Shown: positions 42,505 through 46,619 of the stretch, in pieces
How positions within the stretch are numbered: the stretch's first letter is position 1
Layout: each line of letters opens with the position of its first letter
NCBI GenBank assembly: GCA_040755155.1
Contig: JBFMBP010000030.1
Span: forward strand, 1 to 46,619
Length of the DNA stretch: 46,619 nucleotides
Origin: Candidatus Omnitrophota bacterium
GTDB taxonomy: Bacteria > Hinthialibacterota > Hinthialibacteria > Hinthialibacterales > Hinthialibacteraceae
Reading direction: 5' to 3'
The notes under the pieces: generated by a model
What the model saw: only the letters and a program-made list of their open reading frames with translations
What the model was told of the DNA's origin: nothing
The model's database searches: none
Translations under genes and position numbers: made by a program

Positions 42505-44334
42505 ATGCATCTCACTATCATCGATTGGGCGGTTATTGCGGGATATTTTGCGATTAACTTGGCGATTGGCTTGTGGTATCGCAAACGGGCATCCCGTTCT
42601 ACGGAAGAGTATTTCGTCAGCGGACGCAACGTCTCCTGGTGGCTGGCGGGAACCAGCATGGTGGCTACGACGTTCGCCGCCGATACGCCGTTGGCGGTTA
42701 CGGGACTCGTGGCGTCTTATGGCATTGCGGGCAACTGGCTATGGTGGAACATGCTGTTGAGTAATATGTTGACCGTTTTCTTTTTCGCCCGGCTGTGGCG
42801 GCGTGCGAACGTCGTTACCGACGTAGAATTCGCCGAGCTGCGCTACGGCGGCAATCCGGCTGCCTTTCTGCGCGGCTTTCGGGCGCTCTATTTAGGATTG
42901 CCGATCAATTGCATCATTTTAGGGTGGGTCAATTTAGCGATGGTGAAAATATTGATGGTGATTTTCCCCCAGTTGCAGCTATCCTTCCTAGGAATTGCCG
43001 ATCCTAAAATCGCTGCCCTCGGCCTGGTTTTCGTCATCATGGTGATTACCGCCTTCATATCCACGCTGTCGGGATTATGGGGCGTCCTGGTTACGGACCT
43101 GTTTCAATTCGTTCTGAAAATGACGATGGTTATCGTGTTGGCCTATTTCTCCGTCAAAGCCGTGGGGGGAATGGAAGCGTTAATGGAAAAACTTCAAGCG
43201 CTCGACGCCGCCAAAGGCGGGCATGGCTCCGTTCTTTCCTTCATCCCGGATATCGGTTCCGCTTGGATGCCTATGATCGCCTTTTTCGTATATTTGGCGG
43301 TGAATTGGTGGGCAACATGGTATCCCGGTTCCGAACCGGGCGGCGGGGGGTTCGTTGCCCAGCGGATGTTCTGCGCCAAAGACGAAAAACATTCCCTCCT
43401 CGCGACGCTTTGGTTCAGCATCGCCCATTACGCCATCCGTCCCTGGCCGTGGATATTAACGGCCCTGGCATCCATGGCGCTTTATCCCACGCTGGCGGAT
43501 AAGGAATCCGGCTTCGTCAAAACTATCATCGATCCCGCTGTTTTCCCCCCGGCTCTCGCGGGTCTTATGATCGCCGCATTCGCCGCCGCTTATATGTCAA
43601 CCGTGGCCACGCAACTCAACTGGGGAGCGTCTTATCTGATCAACGATTTGTACCGGCGGTTTCTTGCGAAAAATCGTTCCGAACGCCATTACGTTATTGC
43701 AGCCCAATTGGCGACCTTGGCTTTAATGGTTATTTCTTCCATCGTAACGTATTACCAGGACTCGATTGCTGGAGCGTGGAAATTTCTCATGGCGGTGGGC
43801 GCGGGTACTGGCAGCGTTTTCATTCTGCGCTGGTTCTGGTGGCGCATTAACGCCTGGAGCGAAGTTTCCGCCATGTTGGCGTCGTTTGCGTTTTCCATGA
43901 TTCTTCAATTTGGCTTCAAAATGGATACCGAGGAGCCTAGCCAATTCGCGTGGACGGTTCTCGTCACCGTGGCGGGATCGACTCTGATATGGCTGGTGGT
44001 TACGATAGCGACGGCGCCCGAAGACAAAAAAACATTATTGCAATTTTATCGCCGGACGCGGCCCAATCCGGTTTTGTGGGGGCCGATCGCCCGCGAAGCT
44101 ATGGACATAACGCCTCCGAAAGACGGATGGAGCAATTTCTTCGATTGGATCGCCGGATGCGTCATGATTTATCTCGCTTTATTCGGTGTAGGCAAGATCA
44201 TTTTTGGGCATTGGACGTCCGGATTCGTTTTTCTTGCCATCGCTCTCGCAGCGGGAGGATTTTTGTATTGGGATCTAAATCGCCGAGGCTGGAAGGTTCT
44301 TGACGACGAACCGGTTCAGCCTGCGATGAGATAA
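42505..44334 (+). CDS. Sodium:solute symporter (SSS family), copy 2
   Basis: This is an inner-membrane transporter of 609 residues from the ATG at 42505, with GAGG eight bases upstream; a frame starting at 42448 adds 19 residues with no ribosome site. The family pattern is clear: IDWAVIAGYFAINLAIGLWYRKRA, STEEYFVSGRNVSWWLAG and SMVATTFAADTPLAVTGLV. It is about 100 residues longer than the copy at 22929, with a larger C-terminal part that includes extra helices (CVMIYLALFGVGKIIFG). Position beside a Gfo/Idh/MocA enzyme and two secreted hydrolase-like genes suggests uptake of a sugar or sugar acid. Confidence 0.92.
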   Translation: MHLTIIDWAVIAGYFAINLAIGLWYRKRASRSTEEYFVSGRNVSWWLAGTSMVATTFAADTPLAVTGLVASYGIAGNWLWWNMLLSNMLTVFFFARLWRRANVVTDVEFAELRYGGNPAAFLRGFRALYLGLPINCIILGWVNLAMVKILMVIFPQLQLSFLGIADPKIAALGLVFVIMVITAFISTLSGLWGVLVTDLFQFVLKMTMVIVLAYFSVKAVGGMEALMEKLQALDAAKGGHGSVLSFIPDIGSAWMPMIAFFVYLAVNWWATWYPGSEPGGGGFVAQRMFCAKDEKHSLLATLWFSIAHYAIRPWPWILTALASMALYPTLADKESGFVKTIIDPAVFPPALAGLMIAAFAAAYMSTVATQLNWGASYLINDLYRRFLAKNRSERHYVIAAQLATLALMVISSIVTYYQDSIAGAWKFLMAVGAGTGSVFILRWFWWRINAWSEVSAMLASFAFSMILQFGFKMDTEEPSQFAWTVLVTVAGSTLIWLVVTIATAPEDKKTLLQFYRRTRPNPVLWGPIAREAMDITPPKDGWSNFFDWIAGCVMIYLALFGVGKIIFGHWTSGFVFLAIALAAGGFLYWDLNRRGWKVLDDEPVQPAMR

Positions 44335-44450
44335 AAATCGCATACCACCGGACGCTTATGGCGGGAATTGTTTGACTATCTTTCTTTGCAAACGGGAATC
44401 TTATATTCTTCAATTTACTTTTCATAAAAACGAAATCGGAGATGCGGATA

Positions 44451-45884
44451 ATGAATGAAGCCAATAGCGTAGATATTTCCAAACAAACTATAACCAGGCG
44501 CCGATTTATAGCCAAGGCGGGCGGAGCCGTTTCTTCTTTTCTTATTCTTCCTCGTTATGTTTTGGGCGCCAGCCAAACGACGCCTCCCAGCGATAAGTTG
44601 AATGTCGCCATAATCGGAACCGGCGGCCGAGGCATCGACAATATTAAGGAATTGATCCGCCAAAAGGATGCGCAGGTGATGGCGGTTTGCGACGTGACGG
44701 AAGAAGCCGATTACAGCCGGTTTTATTATGGCGGCAAAGGCGGAAGAGGCCCGGCGAAAGCGCTTGTGGATCTTCGTTATTCCTCGGAAAAGGCGACGGA
44801 GGATTATAATCCCTGCACCGTCTACATCGATTTTCGTAAAATGTTCGATGCGGAAAAGAGCATCGACGCCGTTGTAATTGCTACGCCCGATCATACCCAC
44901 GCCATCACCGCTTTGGAAGCGTTCCATCGCGGGAAACACGTCTATTGTGAAAAGCCTTTAGCCCGAACCGTTTATGAAGCGCGAGCGATGACGGAAGCCG
45001 CGCGCAAAGCGGGAGTCGCCACGCAAATGGGCAACCAAGGGCATAGCGGCGAAGGAATTCGCCAAACCGTCGAGTGGATAAAAGACGGCGCGATTGGACA
45101 GATTAATGAAGTGCATTCTTGGAGCAATGGCATCAATCCGTTAGGGCTGCAAATGAATCGGCCTAAAGAGACTCCGCCGGTTCCGGAGGGGATGGATTGG
45201 AACTTGTGGATCGGTCCGGCGCCCTATCGCCCGTATCATTTGGAATATGCGCCTTACACTTGGCGGAATTGGTGGGATTTCGGCACGGGGCCGTTGGGCG
45301 ATATGGCTTGTCATAACATGGATCCCGCCTTCTGGGCGCTCGATTTGGGACATCCCGAAAGCGTGGAAGCGAGCGCGGCGGGTTGGAGCAAAGAAACCTT
45401 CCCCGTCGCCGCCATGATTTATTACCAATTTCCCGCGCGCAACGGTATGCCGCCCGTCAAGTTGACTTGGTACAGCGGGTTATTGCCTCCTACGCCGGAA
45501 GAACTGGAGCCGGGACAAGAACTCATTGGAAATGGCAACGGCATTTTGTTTGTAGGAGAAAAAGGCAAAATCATGTGCCCAGGCTGGGCGGGAGCGCCGC
45601 AGCTCGTCCCCCAATCCCTAGCGAAAGAGTACAAACGCCCGCCCAAGACGCTTCCCCGCTCGAAGGGCCATCACCGCGATTGGCTTGACGCCTGCAAAGG
45701 CGGCGCCCCGGCCAGCGCCAATTTCGATTACTCCGGCCTGTTGGCTGAGGTAGTACTGCTGGGAAACGTCGCCATTGCAACAGGGAAAAAACTAAGATGG
45801 GACGGGCAAAACCTGAAAGCCGCCAATTGCCCCGAAGCGGATCCCTTTATTCGCCCGGAATATCAAAATGGTTGGAAGATTTAA
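44451..45884 (+). CDS. Gfo/Idh/MocA family oxidoreductase with Tat signal
   Basis: The protein has 477 residues from the ATG at 44451, with GGAGA eight bases upstream; an ATG at 44442 is possible. ITRRRFIAKAGG then AVSSFLILPRYVLGA is a clear Tat signal, so the folded enzyme is exported. A Rossmann domain follows (NVAIIGTGGRGIDN, VMAVCDVT, DAVVIATPDHTHA) with the catalytic-type HVYCEKPLART. The C-terminal domain has LGDMACHNMDPAFWAL with the likely active-site histidine. Secreted Gfo/Idh/MocA proteins often hold NAD(P) tightly and oxidise or isomerise sugars or glycosides. It follows the symporter gene by 116 bp on the same strand. Confidence 0.93.
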   Translation: MNEANSVDISKQTITRRRFIAKAGGAVSSFLILPRYVLGASQTTPPSDKLNVAIIGTGGRGIDNIKELIRQKDAQVMAVCDVTEEADYSRFYYGGKGGRGPAKALVDLRYSSEKATEDYNPCTVYIDFRKMFDAEKSIDAVVIATPDHTHAITALEAFHRGKHVYCEKPLARTVYEARAMTEAARKAGVATQMGNQGHSGEGIRQTVEWIKDGAIGQINEVHSWSNGINPLGLQMNRPKETPPVPEGMDWNLWIGPAPYRPYHLEYAPYTWRNWWDFGTGPLGDMACHNMDPAFWALDLGHPESVEASAAGWSKETFPVAAMIYYQFPARNGMPPVKLTWYSGLLPPTPEELEPGQELIGNGNGILFVGEKGKIMCPGWAGAPQLVPQSLAKEYKRPPKTLPRSKGHHRDWLDACKGGAPASANFDYSGLLAEVVLLGNVAIATGKKLRWDGQNLKAANCPEADPFIRPEYQNGWKI

Positions 45885-46255
45885 TGATGAAGACGAGGCT
45901 CTTGCTTATTTAAATATTACTTCCACAGTTTGGATTTGGAATGTATAAGTTAATTCGAGTTTGCAAGAGCCTAAAAGTAATTCCCTGTCCGGAGTCATGC
46001 GCCAAAGACAATCAAGAACCTAAATGAATGAGTCTATCTCCGCCAGCAGATCCGACATTTTCGGTTCCATCTTTCCGTTTTTGGAAAACCCAGATTGATA
46101 ATGGGGACTTGCAATTCGCGGACAGCCTTCGCCGTCGAGGTTATCCCCGGACGCGAGGCGAAGCCTCCTTGGGTAATCGATGAGGCGATAATAGGGGTTT
46201 GCGGCTCTTTATTCTATGATAAGATATTCATTGCTTTTCGGGTTTTGATAACGAT
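45885..46255. other. Gene-free stretch before tRNA-Leu
   Basis: No supportable gene was seen. A 78-bp element with inverted ends (45895-45972) lies near the start of this stretch. Confidence 0.5.
45895..45972. repeat. 78-bp element with inverted ends; end word repeated after the tRNA
   Basis: GAGGCTCTTGC (45895-45905) faces TTTGCAAGAGCCT (45960-45972). The same 13-base word occurs again as AGGCTCTTGCAAA at 46443-46455, so the tRNA-Leu gene lies between a 13-bp perfect inverted pair. Confidence 0.5.
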
Positions 46256-46338
46256 GGCCGGGTGGTGGAACGGTATACACGAGGGACTTAAAATCCCTTG
46301 CCGGCAACGGCTTGTGGGTTCGAATCCCACCCCGGCTA
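46256..46338 (+). tRNA. tRNA-Leu (UAA)
   Basis: This 83-base tRNA has an acceptor stem GGCCGGG/CCCGGCT, discriminator A (46338), anticodon arm AGGGA-CTTAAAA-TCCCT with anticodon TAA at 46289-46291, a long variable arm (TGCCGGCAACGGCTT) as in class II tRNAs, and T-arm GTGGG-TTCGAAT-CCCAC. CCA is not encoded. A run of seven T (46342-46348) follows and may end transcription. Confidence 0.93.
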
Positions 46339-46478
46339 TTCTTTTTTTATAAGACGGTACGGCGGATTCAAATACTCTCCGGCAGGATCGTTGGATAGAA
46401 TCATCGATGGGGCGAACGGCGCAATCCATCTTTAATTCAAAGAGGCTCTTGCAAAATTAATGAAATCCGTCTTAAAAT

Positions 46479-46549
46479 TCTCCCCCCAAGATTGGGGGGA
46501 GTTAGAGGGGGGTTGATTTTAATGGACTTACGTCAACCCCCTCCTAACC
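46479..46549. repeat. Palindromic element, family A-related variant
   Basis: The inner hairpin TCCCCCCAAGATTGGGGGGA (46481-46500) and the outer arms GAGGGGGGTTGA / TCAACCCCCTC copy the plan of family A with a changed G-run (GGGGGG for GGGAG). Confidence 0.65.
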
Positions 46550-46582
46550 CAATGTCATTAAGTTAAGACATAACGTGACGAA

Positions 46583-46619
46583 ATTCCATTCCCTCGCCCT
46601 CTGGGAGAGGGTTAGGGTG
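46583..46619. repeat. Family A element, cut by window end
   Basis: ATTCCCTCGCCCTCTGGGAG then AGGGTTAGGGTG is the left arm of the 2111-2211 element. The rest lies beyond the window. Confidence 0.75.

Noticed and set aside
46095-46429. Open frames on both strands across the tRNA-Leu gene
   Set aside because: They cover a structured tRNA and repeat DNA, and their translations have no protein-like features.

Overview
This 46.6 kb window looks like a chromosomal piece from an uncultured Gram-negative bacterium. Coding density is high, GC content is moderate (judged by eye), and many proteins are secreted or membrane-anchored. The mix of secreted beta-propeller and TIM-barrel proteins, a Tat-type Gfo/Idh/MocA oxidoreductase, sodium:solute symporters, ECF sigma/anti-sigma genes and a BatA/VWA-like membrane protein recalls Planctomycetota, Lentisphaerota, Hydrogenedentota and similar heterotrophic lineages. 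No marker gene here settles the phylum, so this is inference.

Layout. 1-3.6 kb: the end of a sialidase-like propeller gene, a secreted CBM9-like protein and a GT4 glycosyltransferase. 3.6-8.9 kb: a reverse-strand four-gene operon for exported proteins of mostly unknown function (an HEWGH putative metalloprotease, two tandem paralogues, a large anchored protein with carboxypeptidase-regulatory-like domains). It is preceded by a good sigma70-type promoter and a 16-bp tandem repeat that would lie in the mRNA leader. 9.1-13.3 kb: an ABC-F ATPase, a nicotinamidase-type hydrolase and a secreted propeller-like protein. 14.0-19.9 kb: an unusual regulator joining WD-like blades, cysteine knuckles and a sigma-like helix-turn-helix, a hypothetical neighbour, an AlbA_2-domain ATP-binding regulator and an NtrC-type response regulator. 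20-26.4 kb: a small anchored protein, Pcm, an aldo/keto reductase, an SSS transporter, an HExxH protein and BirA. 26.4-30.6 kb: a reverse operon of VWA membrane protein, pyrE and GH5-like hydrolase, followed by an AT-rich orphan reading frame without a start codon. 30.9-32.7 kb: an ECF sigma, anti-sigma-like and coiled-coil trio. 32.7-36.3 kb: a bacilliredoxin, a DUF4097-like lipoprotein, a small conserved protein, a hemerythrin-like protein and tmRNA. 36.4-38.6 kb: an intact Fic gene with an operator-like upstream region, followed by fragments of other Fic genes. 38.6-45.9 kb: two secreted hydrolase-like genes back to back with an SSS transporter and a Gfo/Idh/MocA oxidoreductase, plausibly a glycan-use locus. 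46.25 kb: tRNA-Leu(UAA).

Intergenic space holds at least four families of dispersed palindromic repeats. They recur at 2.1, 2.3, 11.1, 11.8, 13.9, 19.9, 25.3, 33.3, 37.6, 42.4 and 46.5 kb. I found no CRISPR array, phage, transposase gene or rRNA. The best candidates for something undescribed are the secreted HEWGH/paralogue operon with its repeat leader (3.6-9.0 kb) and the chimeric sigma-like regulator (14.05-15.75 kb).
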